NCBI GenBank assembly: GCA_020635255.1 | Contig: JACKAC010000002.1 | Location: 868,001-932,000 of the forward strand | DNA length: 64,000 bases | Direction of reading: 5' to 3' | DNA from: Ignavibacteriales bacterium | Lineage (GTDB): Bacteria; Bacteroidota; Ignavibacteria; Tepidaquicellales; Tepidaquicellaceae | Shown: in pieces, positions 34,467 to 42,553 of the stretch | Layout of the letters: every line of letters starts with the position of its first letter | Position numbering within the stretch: the first letter of the stretch is position 1 | Program-made: the position numbers and the translations under genes | Notes under the pieces: model-generated | What the model was told of the DNA's origin: nothing | What the model saw: only the letters and a program-made list of their open reading frames with translations | Database searches by the model: none

Positions 34467-34661
34467 TTACTCACTTGCTTTGCAAGTTTTAATTCCAAAC
34501 AGGGTGTATAGCGGACACCAGTTTACTACTGCAGTAAATATTGGAATGATCCCGATTAACCCGAACCATCCAACCTGTGGAATTGTAAAACCTGCTATTA
34601 TAATTGCTAGTCCCAGTATTATTCTGATATACTTATCGGCTTTACCTACGTTCTGTTTCAT
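34467..34661 (-). CDS. DUF2892 (YgaP-like) inner-membrane protein
   Basis: A 64-aa protein with two membrane helices (IRIILGLAIIIAGF and FGLIGIIPIFTAVVNW) and the family pattern MKQNVGKADKYIRI and WCPLYTLFGIKTCK, including two cysteines. In other bacteria this domain is found alone or fused to a rhodanese, often in redox, sulfide or nitric-oxide-linked loci; the function is not established. It has an AAAGGAG ribosome-binding site and a strong predicted promoter with a Crp/Fnr-like operator just upstream. The Crp/Fnr gene is the next gene upstream on the same strand. Confidence 0.85.
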   Translation of the reverse strand: MKQNVGKADKYIRIILGLAIIIAGFTIPQVGWFGLIGIIPIFTAVVNWCPLYTLFGIKTCKASE

Positions 34662-34693
34662 TGTGTTTTACTCCTTTAGTTAATTTATCTATA

Positions 34694-34723
34694 CAAATTT
34701 AACTATGAACCGGAGTAAATCAA
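34694..34723 (-). promoter_or_regulatory. Bacteroidota-type promoter of the DUF2892 gene
   Basis: On the minus strand TTG (34721-34723) is followed by exactly 19 bases and then TAAATTTG (34694-34701), matching the TTG-N19-TAnnTTTG promoter form known from Bacteroidota. The leader to the ATG at 34661 would be about 25-30 nt and contains the ribosome-binding site. Confidence 0.65.
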
Positions 34724-34740
34724 TGTGACAAAATCACATT
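34722..34740. promoter_or_regulatory. Crp/Fnr-like operator upstream of DUF2892
   Basis: A 19-bp perfect inverted repeat AATGTGA-N5-TCACATT overlaps the end of the Crp/Fnr gene and abuts the -33 element of the DUF2892 promoter. Its centre is roughly 42 bp upstream of the expected transcription start, the position used by class II Crp/Fnr activators. Confidence 0.6.
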
Positions 34741-35405
34741 TTCGAATATTTTTTTAATCCCGTTTTATCCTTTATTGTGATCTTTCCACGCGAGATATCC
34801 AGGATATTATTTTCTTCCATTTCCTTAAGTATCCGCGTGATGACCTCTCGCGAAGTCCCAAGGTCTATGGCTATCTTCTTATGTGTGGTTGTGAGCGCCC
34901 CATTTTGATCGGAATTATTGAGTATATAGTCTGAAACCCTGGCATCAACCCTTTTGAATGCTATCTCATTAATAACCATGATCACGTCGGAGAGTCTTCT
35001 GGAGAGAATATCGAAGGCATAGTCTCTAAAGGACTGGCAAGAAGTAAACCAATCGCGGATGACTTTTGAGGGTACTAAAATAACTTCAACGTCGTCCTCT
35101 GTGACTGCAATTGCAGGAAAATTATTACTTCCCAAGAGACAGGACAGGGTCAAAATGCAGGATTCTCCTATTCCAAATCTATATAGTGTTATCTCTCTGC
35201 CTGATTCCCCGGCTTTGAAAACTCTTACTTCTCCCGATAGAACAAAGGAAAAGAAGTTACAGTTATCGTTCTCTAAAAAGACGTATTCTCCTTTTGGGAT
35301 CTTCTTGTATGTACCATACTTTGAGATATCGTCAACCAATTTTTTGTCAGGATCTTTTAGGAAGGGATACTTTGCGATTATTTGCTGAAGGTGATCCTGG
35401 GTCAT
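34734..35405 (-). CDS. Crp/Fnr family transcriptional regulator
   Basis: 223 aa. The N-terminal cyclic-nucleotide-like sensor domain has IPKGEYVFLENDNCNFFSFVLSGEVRVFK and REITLYRFGIGESCILT. The C-terminal winged HTH includes HKKIAIDLGTSREVITRILKEMEENNIL. There is no N-terminal Fnr-type cysteine cluster; isolated cysteines are at NCNFF, ESCILTLSC and TSCQSF, so the signal is not predictable. The recognition helix LGTSREVITRILK resembles Fnr/Dnr-like regulators. The likely target is the adjacent DUF2892 gene, through the palindrome at 34722-34740, and perhaps itself. Confidence 0.92.
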   Translation of the reverse strand: MTQDHLQQIIAKYPFLKDPDKKLVDDISKYGTYKKIPKGEYVFLENDNCNFFSFVLSGEVRVFKAGESGREITLYRFGIGESCILTLSCLLGSNNFPAIAVTEDDVEVILVPSKVIRDWFTSCQSFRDYAFDILSRRLSDVIMVINEIAFKRVDARVSDYILNNSDQNGALTTTHKKIAIDLGTSREVITRILKEMEENNILDISRGKITIKDKTGLKKYSKM

Positions 35406-35419
35406 ATGCTTAAATTAAA

Positions 35420-35442
35420 AAAGCCCCTTTGAAAGGGGCTTT
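35420..35442 (-). terminator. Terminator after the PorV/PorQ-like gene
   Basis: Stem AAAGCCCC / GGGGCTTT around TTTGAAA, flanked by A/T runs. It lies between the stop of the minus-strand PorV-like gene and the start of the Crp/Fnr gene, so it isolates the regulator's transcript. Confidence 0.8.
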
Positions 35443-35465
35443 AGTATAGTGCAAGTTAACTAAAT

Positions 35466-36488
35466 TTATTTCCTTTTAAACTTGTCTGTTTCAAGAGTAA
35501 ATACCAATGATATCCTGTGGGTATTTCCAAGATCTTCATCACCATCGAACTTAGCAAAAGAATAATCTATGTTCAGTTTAGGAAGTTTTACACCCGCGCC
35601 AAGAGTTAAATTCCCAAGGTCATTATATCCGGTTCTCACACTGAATACATCCTTGAATGTATATTCGACTCCTGCATGCATATCAAACGAAACAGGTCCG
35701 AGATTTGCATTCGCTGAGTTTTCCCTGCCTTCGAACCTAACATCGAAATCAACTGCCGGGGTTAAAACACCATTTAAAAAATCTATCTGATATGCAGTAC
35801 CCAGTTTAGCTGTTGGAGTTATAGTCTCTTTTTTACCTGTTGACCATGATAGGTATGTTGTGGTTATGTCCTGGAGGTTTGCACCTAGGTAAAACTTTTC
35901 AAATGGACTGTACCTCGCTCCTATGTCAAATCCAAGTCCCCAAGCGGAGGCCTCAGCAAGGTCTCTTCTTATTATTTTTAGATTCGCACCGTATGAAAAT
36001 TTCTCGTTCTGTTTTTTAGCATAAGTAAAGAAAAAAGCATAGTCCGCGGCATTAAAGAAGGTGATTTTATTAGGATCGATCCTTTCGCCGGGGTCCAGAA
36101 CACCATTTCCATTCAGATCGATGAGAGCGTTTCTTGTATCAGGGATATCATCTACACCCAGTCTTATTATACTGAATCCGAGGGATGAATTTGTGCCAAG
36201 AGGAAAACCTACTCCACCGTAGTCATAATTGACAAGGTTTCCAAACCTTTCGTCATGCATCAATGATAATTCGGGATAATTTATATTGGAGAGTGCGGCG
36301 GGGTTCCAGTAGCCAGCTGTTACGTCATTTACAACAGCGACATATGCCCCTCCCATTCCAAGCGGGCGTCCGCCTACACCTATTGAGAGAAATTCACCGC
36401 CATATTTACTGCTTTCCTGAGCAAAAATGCCAGTTGATGATGTCAGGAGAATTATAGTTATAATCGCAAAAAGCTTAGTCCGATTCAT
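35466..36488 (-). CDS. PorV/PorQ family outer-membrane protein
   Basis: 340 aa with a signal peptide (LFAIITIILLTSSTGIFAQ). The mature N-terminus GGEFLSIGVGGRPLGMGGAYVAVVNDVTAGYWNPAAL is the hallmark of the PorV/PorQ/FadL-like family, followed by barrel strands up to the C-terminal HRISLVFTLETDKF. PorV is the T9SS shuttle that carries cargo from the translocon to the attachment complex. Many family members in these bacteria have other roles, so PorV identity is not proven. Several T9SS cargo genes lie on either side. Confidence 0.82.
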   Translation of the reverse strand: MNRTKLFAIITIILLTSSTGIFAQESSKYGGEFLSIGVGGRPLGMGGAYVAVVNDVTAGYWNPAALSNINYPELSLMHDERFGNLVNYDYGGVGFPLGTNSSLGFSIIRLGVDDIPDTRNALIDLNGNGVLDPGERIDPNKITFFNAADYAFFFTYAKKQNEKFSYGANLKIIRRDLAEASAWGLGFDIGARYSPFEKFYLGANLQDITTTYLSWSTGKKETITPTAKLGTAYQIDFLNGVLTPAVDFDVRFEGRENSANANLGPVSFDMHAGVEYTFKDVFSVRTGYNDLGNLTLGAGVKLPKLNIDYSFAKFDGDEDLGNTHRISLVFTLETDKFKRK

Positions 36489-36620
36489 AGTTGAAATTTA
36501 GATTCAGAGTAAAATCGTAAACATTAAAACAATAATTCTCCTATTTAATTTCCTAATAATGTTCAATAAATAAAATTAAGTCAAGACATAAAATAATTAT
36601 TAAAAATATAGCTATTTGGG

Positions 36621-37904
36621 TTAATCTATAGCAGGAAGAATTTTTGTCCTGACTTCACCAAATCCAATGCGAAAATCGTCTTTTTGGCAATATGCTGTAA
36701 TGATCACAGTATCACCGTCCTGGAGGAATTTCCTCTCCTGTCCGTTCGGTAGCTTTATTGGCTCAGTTCCTCTCCAGGTGAGCTCCAGCAGACTGCCGTA
36801 GCTTGATTTGTCCGGTCCGCTTATCGTACCGGAAGCCATGAGGTCACCGGGCTGGGTATTGCATCCCGTGACTGTATGGTGAGCTAGTTGCTGGGACATA
36901 CTCCAGTACAGATATTTAAAATTAGATTCGCTGATCCTAACCGGCTCATTCATACCATCCGGCTGTAAGTACACATCCAATATAATATCGTAAGAGTAAT
37001 TCCTGTCCTCTCTCAGGTAATCGAGTGGTTCTTTCTCAAAATTCGGGCTTGTGGTACGGAATGGCTCCAGTGCTTCGAGAGTTACAACCCATGGTGATAC
37101 TGATGTAGCAAAATTTTTCGCGTTAAATGGACCGAGGGGCTGGTATTCCCATTTCTGAATATCCCTCGCACTCCAGTCATTGACAATGACCATTCCAAAG
37201 ATATGATCTTTTGCGTCGGATACTTTTATCGGATGCCCGAGTTTATTTCCCGGTCCGATGAAAAATCCCATCTCTAATTCAAAATCGAGAAGACGCGAAT
37301 GCCCAAATGATGGGCTTTCTGCATCATCAGCTTTTGTTTGCCCTTTCGGTCGGTGAATATTCTCACCGCTGAGAATAATAGAGCTGGCTCGCCCGTGATA
37401 GGCAACAGGTAGGTGAAGCCAGTTAGGCATGAGAGCGTTTTCCTTTCCTCTGAACATGATACCAACATTCGTAGCATGCTCTTTGGAAGAGTAAAAATCC
37501 GTATAATCTCCTATCTCCGCAGGAAGTTTCATCACGACTTCTTCCATTGGGATAAAGGCCTTTTCTCTAAGCTCAAGATTATCTTTAAGTACATTATTTT
37601 CCTCTACGAGTACCTCCAACAGCCTCTTCCTGACCTGAGACCATGCTTCTTTGCCAAGAGACATAAAGCAATTGAGGAAGGGGTGATTAAAAGGATTATC
37701 GTCGGAGATTTTAGTTTCCTGGAAGAAACCATCTTCGTATAAGGCATTTAGATCGAGAACATAATTCCCAATTGCCGTACCTACTCTAAATGAAGAATCA
37801 TCTTCGCCTTTCTTCTTAAAAACCCCGTAGGGGAGGTTTTGGATAGGGAAGTCCGATCCTTTGTCGACCGGAATAAAAGATGTTAGCTTTGAAATATCGG
37901 TCAT
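36621..37904 (-). CDS. fahA: Fumarylacetoacetase
   Basis: 427 aa, the full eukaryote-like FAH length. It hydrolyses fumarylacetoacetate to fumarate and acetoacetate, the last step of tyrosine/homogentisate breakdown. Seen: the N-terminal domain with FPIQNLPYGVFKK, DFYSSKEHATNVGIMFRG, LPVAYHGRASSIILSG, the metal-binding LDFELEMGFFIGPGNKLG, IVNDWSARDIQKWEYQPLGPF and the late GDLMASGTISGP. The start overlaps the upstream gene's stop by one base (TAATG), so the two are translationally coupled. No other tyrosine-degradation gene is present here. Confidence 0.96.
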   Translation of the reverse strand: MTDISKLTSFIPVDKGSDFPIQNLPYGVFKKKGEDDSSFRVGTAIGNYVLDLNALYEDGFFQETKISDDNPFNHPFLNCFMSLGKEAWSQVRKRLLEVLVEENNVLKDNLELREKAFIPMEEVVMKLPAEIGDYTDFYSSKEHATNVGIMFRGKENALMPNWLHLPVAYHGRASSIILSGENIHRPKGQTKADDAESPSFGHSRLLDFELEMGFFIGPGNKLGHPIKVSDAKDHIFGMVIVNDWSARDIQKWEYQPLGPFNAKNFATSVSPWVVTLEALEPFRTTSPNFEKEPLDYLREDRNYSYDIILDVYLQPDGMNEPVRISESNFKYLYWSMSQQLAHHTVTGCNTQPGDLMASGTISGPDKSSYGSLLELTWRGTEPIKLPNGQERKFLQDGDTVIITAYCQKDDFRIGFGEVRTKILPAID

Positions 37905-38878
37905 TAAAGTAAATTTAATTTTTGCAGATCCTCGATGGGTTCGGTGAAGCTACAGCTTCCAAATGAAATTGTCAGGGCTTCTCGTGAGTATTTTATATCT
38001 TCAGCGGTTACCCTGTACTTATCCCAGCTAAAATACTCATCGGTGAACTCAAATGTAGCCGGATCTTCCTCTTCTAGGATGTTTATTAGTTCATATTCTG
38101 AAATATTATGACGGATGGCTATTGCACCTGCAGCAAATATATTAATAAACCCATGGATTCTTTTCCTAAATTCTTCATCACGATGTCTGAACGGGTGATG
38201 GAGTCCGGCTGTAAATTTCAAAGCGATCTGCCTGTTAAGACACTCCCGGATAGTGAAGGCTACTACTTCTGGGAGTGGAAAATCTGCTGCGTTAGTACCG
38301 CCGGTTCGCAGTTTAAATCCGGTATTGTAAATGTCTATGTCATGGATCTTAATACCCTCTATCGCAGCGCTAATATCGGTTCTCCATTCACTGCCTGGAG
38401 TTGCTTCAAAAAACAGGATCGTGTCCTTGCCAACGCTGTCGGCGACATTCGAAGATACCGTTTCCACAAAATCACCTATATCACCTGAATCCTGTGAAGC
38501 GACTAATTCCCGCGGTAATTTAACTTCATAAAACTTTGTCTTTACTTTACCTTCATTATCTGTTAGGAATTTCTTCCATGCTTCGATGTCATTTTTAAAA
38601 CTATCATTAAAGTCATCGACAGTATCTCCTCCGGTCCCGAGTATAGAGAATCTTAGAGGACCGGCAGTGTTTGCTCCCTGGATCAATTGAGTAAGTTCGT
38701 CGAGTTTCTTTGCGGGGATTATGAAGTTGGATAACATCCAGTTATAGTCTCCGGATGTATATTCGATAAAATTCTTGAAGGCCTGGTCCAGCGGGAGGCT
38801 TGCGGGAGGGAATAATCCCGCGTAATCAATTAGTCTCTTTAGGAGAGCTTCAAGGCTTTTTGGAGTTATGTTTGACAT
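37904..38878 (-). CDS. Hypothetical protein coupled to fumarylacetoacetase, 324 aa
   Basis: I cannot assign a function. The protein is soluble with no signal peptide. It opens LEALLKRLIDYAGLFPPASLPLDQAF and later contains GFKLRTGGTNAADFP, FTAGLHHPFRHRDEEFRKRIHGF and an acidic C-terminal segment. The pattern of a Lys/Arg-rich strand followed by GLHHP hints at an alpha/beta-barrel enzyme, but that is speculative. It shares the TAATG junction with fumarylacetoacetase and so is probably made in step with it, which suggests a role in aromatic amino-acid breakdown. Confidence 0.75.
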   Translation of the reverse strand: MSNITPKSLEALLKRLIDYAGLFPPASLPLDQAFKNFIEYTSGDYNWMLSNFIIPAKKLDELTQLIQGANTAGPLRFSILGTGGDTVDDFNDSFKNDIEAWKKFLTDNEGKVKTKFYEVKLPRELVASQDSGDIGDFVETVSSNVADSVGKDTILFFEATPGSEWRTDISAAIEGIKIHDIDIYNTGFKLRTGGTNAADFPLPEVVAFTIRECLNRQIALKFTAGLHHPFRHRDEEFRKRIHGFINIFAAGAIAIRHNISEYELINILEEEDPATFEFTDEYFSWDKYRVTAEDIKYSREALTISFGSCSFTEPIEDLQKLNLL

Positions 38879-38935
38879 TTTTCGTATATTTTAACAATCA
38901 AACATAACGATTCTAAATCGATATTGAAATTAAAA

Positions 38936-38963
38936 AAGCCGTGAAGTAGATACTCCACGGCTT
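38936..38963 (-). terminator. Terminator after the T9SS cargo operon
   Basis: Stem AAGCCGTG / CACGGCTT, extended by AGT/ACT after one mismatch, with an A run on the plus strand that reads as a T run on the minus strand. It lies 22 bp after the stop of the last cargo gene and before the FAH partner gene. Confidence 0.8.
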
Positions 38964-38984
38964 AGTGTAAGGGTATAAAGAAGC

Positions 38985-40769
38985 TTACTTTACTAACAGC
39001 ATTTTTCTTGTTTGTTTAAATACCTCAGCCTCAAGGCTGTAAAAATACACTCCACTGGCAAACCTATCCCCATTCCAATTTATTCCATATGTACCGGGTG
39101 ATAAATTTTCATCAATTAAAGTCTCTACCAATTTCCCGGAAATATCGTATATTAATATCCTCACATTACCGCTTTTCGGTATGTCAAATCTAATACTTGT
39201 CGAGGGATTGAATGGATTTGGATAATTCTGATATAATGTAAATTTCCCGGGAATAGATGTATTTGTGAATCCAGTACCGGTTAGTGGATTTAAATATTCT
39301 ATCTCCCTGTAAATAAGAGTTGCCCTGGATAGGGGGGCTAAGTCATTGAATGCGAAACTCCCGGGTTGAGGGTCTTTTTGATAGACCAATGGAATTTTAT
39401 AATTGAGTATTACTCTTCTATTTAATGAAATATACCTTTCGTCATTGTTACCGGAGGTTATTTGATATGGAGTGCTTACGCCTAATAGATCTGCACTAAC
39501 AAGGCTGAAGTAAGCGTCCATAGAGTTAAACCCATTCACTGTATCGGTTTGTTTTGGTACGCTATAGCCGACGACTGCATAATGTCCGTTCTGGGTGACC
39601 GATAGGGAAGGCCAATCCATTGAACACATGTTTGCTTGGGGACTAACGGCACTCTGCATCGCGCCGGGTATATCAGTATTTCTGGCAACAATTTTATTCT
39701 GAGTCCCATTCCTGTTGATCCAGATCTTTGCTGAGGAATAGGATCCATTAGATCCCAGTGTATTGAAGGCTACATAAAAATTACCGTAATCATCATATAC
39801 TGCATCCAGTCCAATCCACGGAGAACTCGTATCGCCGTCAGAATCTATCTGTGTATCAAAAAGTACGCCTGGGCTTGACCAGTTTGCTCCATAGTCAGTC
39901 GATGTCCAATAAAAAATTCTGTTTCCACCAAATGATCCACCCTCGTCATTTATAGGAGTAGTTACTAATAAAGCTTTCCCCGAAGGCCCGGTAGCGCTGG
40001 TTAGCCTCATGTTTAAATGAGTAGAAGCACTGGACAGTAAGAACTGCTGAGTGCCGATCCATTGACCGCTATTAGGGTTAAATACCCAGGTTGATAGAGT
40101 ATCTGTTGCAGAGCTTCCCTGATATGTATTGCCTGAGACAAGTACATTACCATTACTCAATGTATTGACTTGAGGCCAAATAAAATATCTTGGAGCTGGC
40201 ATTGGATAATGTGTAAACGAACCAAGACCGGGAAAAGCATCTACGTGAATAGCCGTGCCAAGGGGTGATCCTGAATGATTGGCAATAATTGCTGAACCGT
40301 TCGAAGCCCCGTTGTTTCCTGCAGTTAAAAAGGCAAATCCGCTTCTTACGTTAGACGGGACTTGTACTTGTGTTTGCCATATTAAACCGCCGTTTGAGCT
40401 AAAGGAATATACAGTTCTTCTGCTTGTTTCGATATTTGTGGAATCGATTGCTGTTGTAAATGCTGTATGGATGATACTTTCGCTGACATAGTAAACATGG
40501 TGCTTGCAATCCCCGTTTGTCTGCCAATCGTAAAATCCCGATAATGAAGTCATTCGTTCCGGACCTATAGTATATCCTCCGTTTATATCTTCTATAGAAT
40601 CTTCGAGCTTAATACCCGGACCTTTGTAGGGTATACATGTTACAGCTTTATTATTAGGCTTTAATTGCTGAGACGATTTTTTCTTGTCGATCCTGTCATT
40701 TGAGAATGAAGTTCCCTGCAAAAAAATTAGCAGTAGTAATGTTAATGAGAATGTTGATGTTGCCCTCAT
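38985..40769 (-). CDS. Secreted BNR/Asp-box propeller protein with T9SS sorting domain (paralog A)
   Basis: 594 aa. A signal peptide (TSTFSLTLLLLIFLQGTSFS) leads to a sialidase-like propeller with Asp-box motifs (FSSNGGLIW, STDYGANW) and PWIGLDAVYDDYGNFYVAFN. The last 80 residues are a T9SS sorting domain: YQNYPNPFNPSTSIRFDIPK, SGNVRILIYDISGKLVETL, GVYFYSLEAE, ending KMLLVK. No catalytic sialidase residues are evident, so 'sialidase' is only a fold statement. It is the last gene of a four-gene minus-strand operon and a clear paralog of the gene 9 bp upstream. Confidence 0.82.
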   Translation of the reverse strand: MRATSTFSLTLLLLIFLQGTSFSNDRIDKKKSSQQLKPNNKAVTCIPYKGPGIKLEDSIEDINGGYTIGPERMTSLSGFYDWQTNGDCKHHVYYVSESIIHTAFTTAIDSTNIETSRRTVYSFSSNGGLIWQTQVQVPSNVRSGFAFLTAGNNGASNGSAIIANHSGSPLGTAIHVDAFPGLGSFTHYPMPAPRYFIWPQVNTLSNGNVLVSGNTYQGSSATDTLSTWVFNPNSGQWIGTQQFLLSSASTHLNMRLTSATGPSGKALLVTTPINDEGGSFGGNRIFYWTSTDYGANWSSPGVLFDTQIDSDGDTSSPWIGLDAVYDDYGNFYVAFNTLGSNGSYSSAKIWINRNGTQNKIVARNTDIPGAMQSAVSPQANMCSMDWPSLSVTQNGHYAVVGYSVPKQTDTVNGFNSMDAYFSLVSADLLGVSTPYQITSGNNDERYISLNRRVILNYKIPLVYQKDPQPGSFAFNDLAPLSRATLIYREIEYLNPLTGTGFTNTSIPGKFTLYQNYPNPFNPSTSIRFDIPKSGNVRILIYDISGKLVETLIDENLSPGTYGINWNGDRFASGVYFYSLEAEVFKQTRKMLLVK

Positions 40770-40778
40770 GGTAGTTTT

Positions 40779-42542
40779 TTATTTTATTAACAGCATTTTT
40801 CTTGTTTGATTAAATCCTTCGGCCTCAAGGTTGTAAAAATACACTCCACTGGCAAACCTATCCCCATTCCAGTTTATTTCGTACGTACCGGGTGATAAAC
40901 TTTCATCAATTAAAGTCTCTACTAATTTACCGGAAATATCGTAAATTAATATTCTTACATTACCGCTTTTCGGTATGTCAAATCTAATATTTGTCGAGGG
41001 ATTAAATGGATTTGGGAAATTTTGCTGGAGCTTATATGATTCGGGTATTTGTTCACTTAAGTTGTTTATTATATTTAGTAAAGGAACAGTAAGCTCAATT
41101 TCTCTATAAATTAAACTGGAGCGGGAAAGTGGTGCATTATCATTATGATCGGGAGCGGATGTACCCGGTTGTGGATCCTTTTGATAGACTGCTGGAATTT
41201 TCCTGTTAAAATCTCCAAACGAGATCCTATTCAATGAAACAAAACGTTCATCGTCCGTTCCATTTGTGATCTGAATGCGGTTATTTGATGGAGAAAGATT
41301 TCCCGCATTTGCATAACTAATGTAGATGTCCATAGAATTAAAACCATTTACTGTGTCATTTTGTTTTGCCACGCTATATGCGCAAAAAACAGCATCGCTA
41401 TATTCCGAAAGAGATATAGAGGGCCAGTCCATCGAACATACATCCTCCATATGGGTTCCAACAGCTGAGGTCATCGCTCCTGTGATTTGTGAATTTTTTA
41501 CAAGAATCTTGTTTTGTACACCGTTTTTATTCAGCCAGATCTTTGCAGTCGAATATTCTCCACTCAAAGAAACCGTATTAAAAGCAACGAAAAAGTTTCC
41601 AACTTTATCATACACTGCGTCGAGTCCTATCCATGGTTTGCTTGTGTCGCCATCAGCATCAATCTGTGTATCATACATTAGGTTTGGACCGGACCAACTA
41701 ACCCCGTAATTATTGCTAGTCCAATAAAATATCCTGTTTGCGCCGAATGAACCACCATGATCGTAAACAGGTGACATTATGAGAACAGCCTTTCCATTTG
41801 GTCCGGTCGCATTTGCAATTCTCATGTCGAAGTGGTCTGAAGCGCCAGACCGAAAAAATTGCGGCTGTCCGATCCATTGACCTGAGCTGGGACGGAAGAT
41901 TTGTACTGCAAGAGTGTCTGTCGAAACATTATCATTATAGGTTTTTCCCGACACAAGCACATTTCTATTGTCCATTAGATTTGCCTGCGGCCATATGTAA
42001 TTCCGAACGGAATTTGATGGATAATAAGTAAAAGACCCTAATCCGGGAAATGCATCTGTATGGATATATGATTTTACGGGACCCCCGTAGTGATTTACTA
42101 TTACTGCTTGAGGTCCAATTAAACCGCTGTCGACCGTGAGGTATCCGTAACCGCTTCTACCCGGTGGAACAATTGCTGAAAGGTCCCAGTTAAGCCCCCC
42201 ATTACTGCTAAATGAATACCTCGTTTGCCGGCTGGGATTGACCTGAAGCGAATCCGTAGATGTCATGTAGATTGCATGTAAGATAGATCCGTTAAAGTAA
42301 TAAATTTGTCTTTTGCAGTCCCCATTCGTCTGCCAATCATAAAAACCCGAAAGCCCGGTTATGGGTATCTCGGGACCAATGGAAACATTATCTAAGATTT
42401 TTGATCCTTCAATATGTATATCCGGACCATTATAAAATACAAGGTTCTCTCTATTTTTTGTTTTATTGTTTGTTATACCGGCTAGGGGACTTAGTGAAAT
42501 TAAAAAAAGGATCAGAATTATTCTTGTAATTAAGTAGTTCAT
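40779..42542 (-). CDS. Secreted BNR/Asp-box propeller protein with T9SS sorting domain (paralog B)
   Basis: 587 aa and collinear with its downstream neighbour: signal peptide (LITRIILILFLISLSPLAG), the shared ITGLSGFYDWQTNGDCKRQI start, Asp-box strands (FSSNGGLNW, TSNNYGVSW), PWIGLDAVYDKVGNFFVAFN, and a T9SS sorting domain (LQQNFPNPFNPSTNIRFDIP, ending KMLLIK). The two genes are a tandem duplication in one operon. Function beyond cell-surface or secreted placement is unknown. Confidence 0.82.
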   Translation of the reverse strand: MNYLITRIILILFLISLSPLAGITNNKTKNRENLVFYNGPDIHIEGSKILDNVSIGPEIPITGLSGFYDWQTNGDCKRQIYYFNGSILHAIYMTSTDSLQVNPSRQTRYSFSSNGGLNWDLSAIVPPGRSGYGYLTVDSGLIGPQAVIVNHYGGPVKSYIHTDAFPGLGSFTYYPSNSVRNYIWPQANLMDNRNVLVSGKTYNDNVSTDTLAVQIFRPSSGQWIGQPQFFRSGASDHFDMRIANATGPNGKAVLIMSPVYDHGGSFGANRIFYWTSNNYGVSWSGPNLMYDTQIDADGDTSKPWIGLDAVYDKVGNFFVAFNTVSLSGEYSTAKIWLNKNGVQNKILVKNSQITGAMTSAVGTHMEDVCSMDWPSISLSEYSDAVFCAYSVAKQNDTVNGFNSMDIYISYANAGNLSPSNNRIQITNGTDDERFVSLNRISFGDFNRKIPAVYQKDPQPGTSAPDHNDNAPLSRSSLIYREIELTVPLLNIINNLSEQIPESYKLQQNFPNPFNPSTNIRFDIPKSGNVRILIYDISGKLVETLIDESLSPGTYEINWNGDRFASGVYFYNLEAEGFNQTRKMLLIK

Positions 42543-42553
42543 TTAGATGAATT

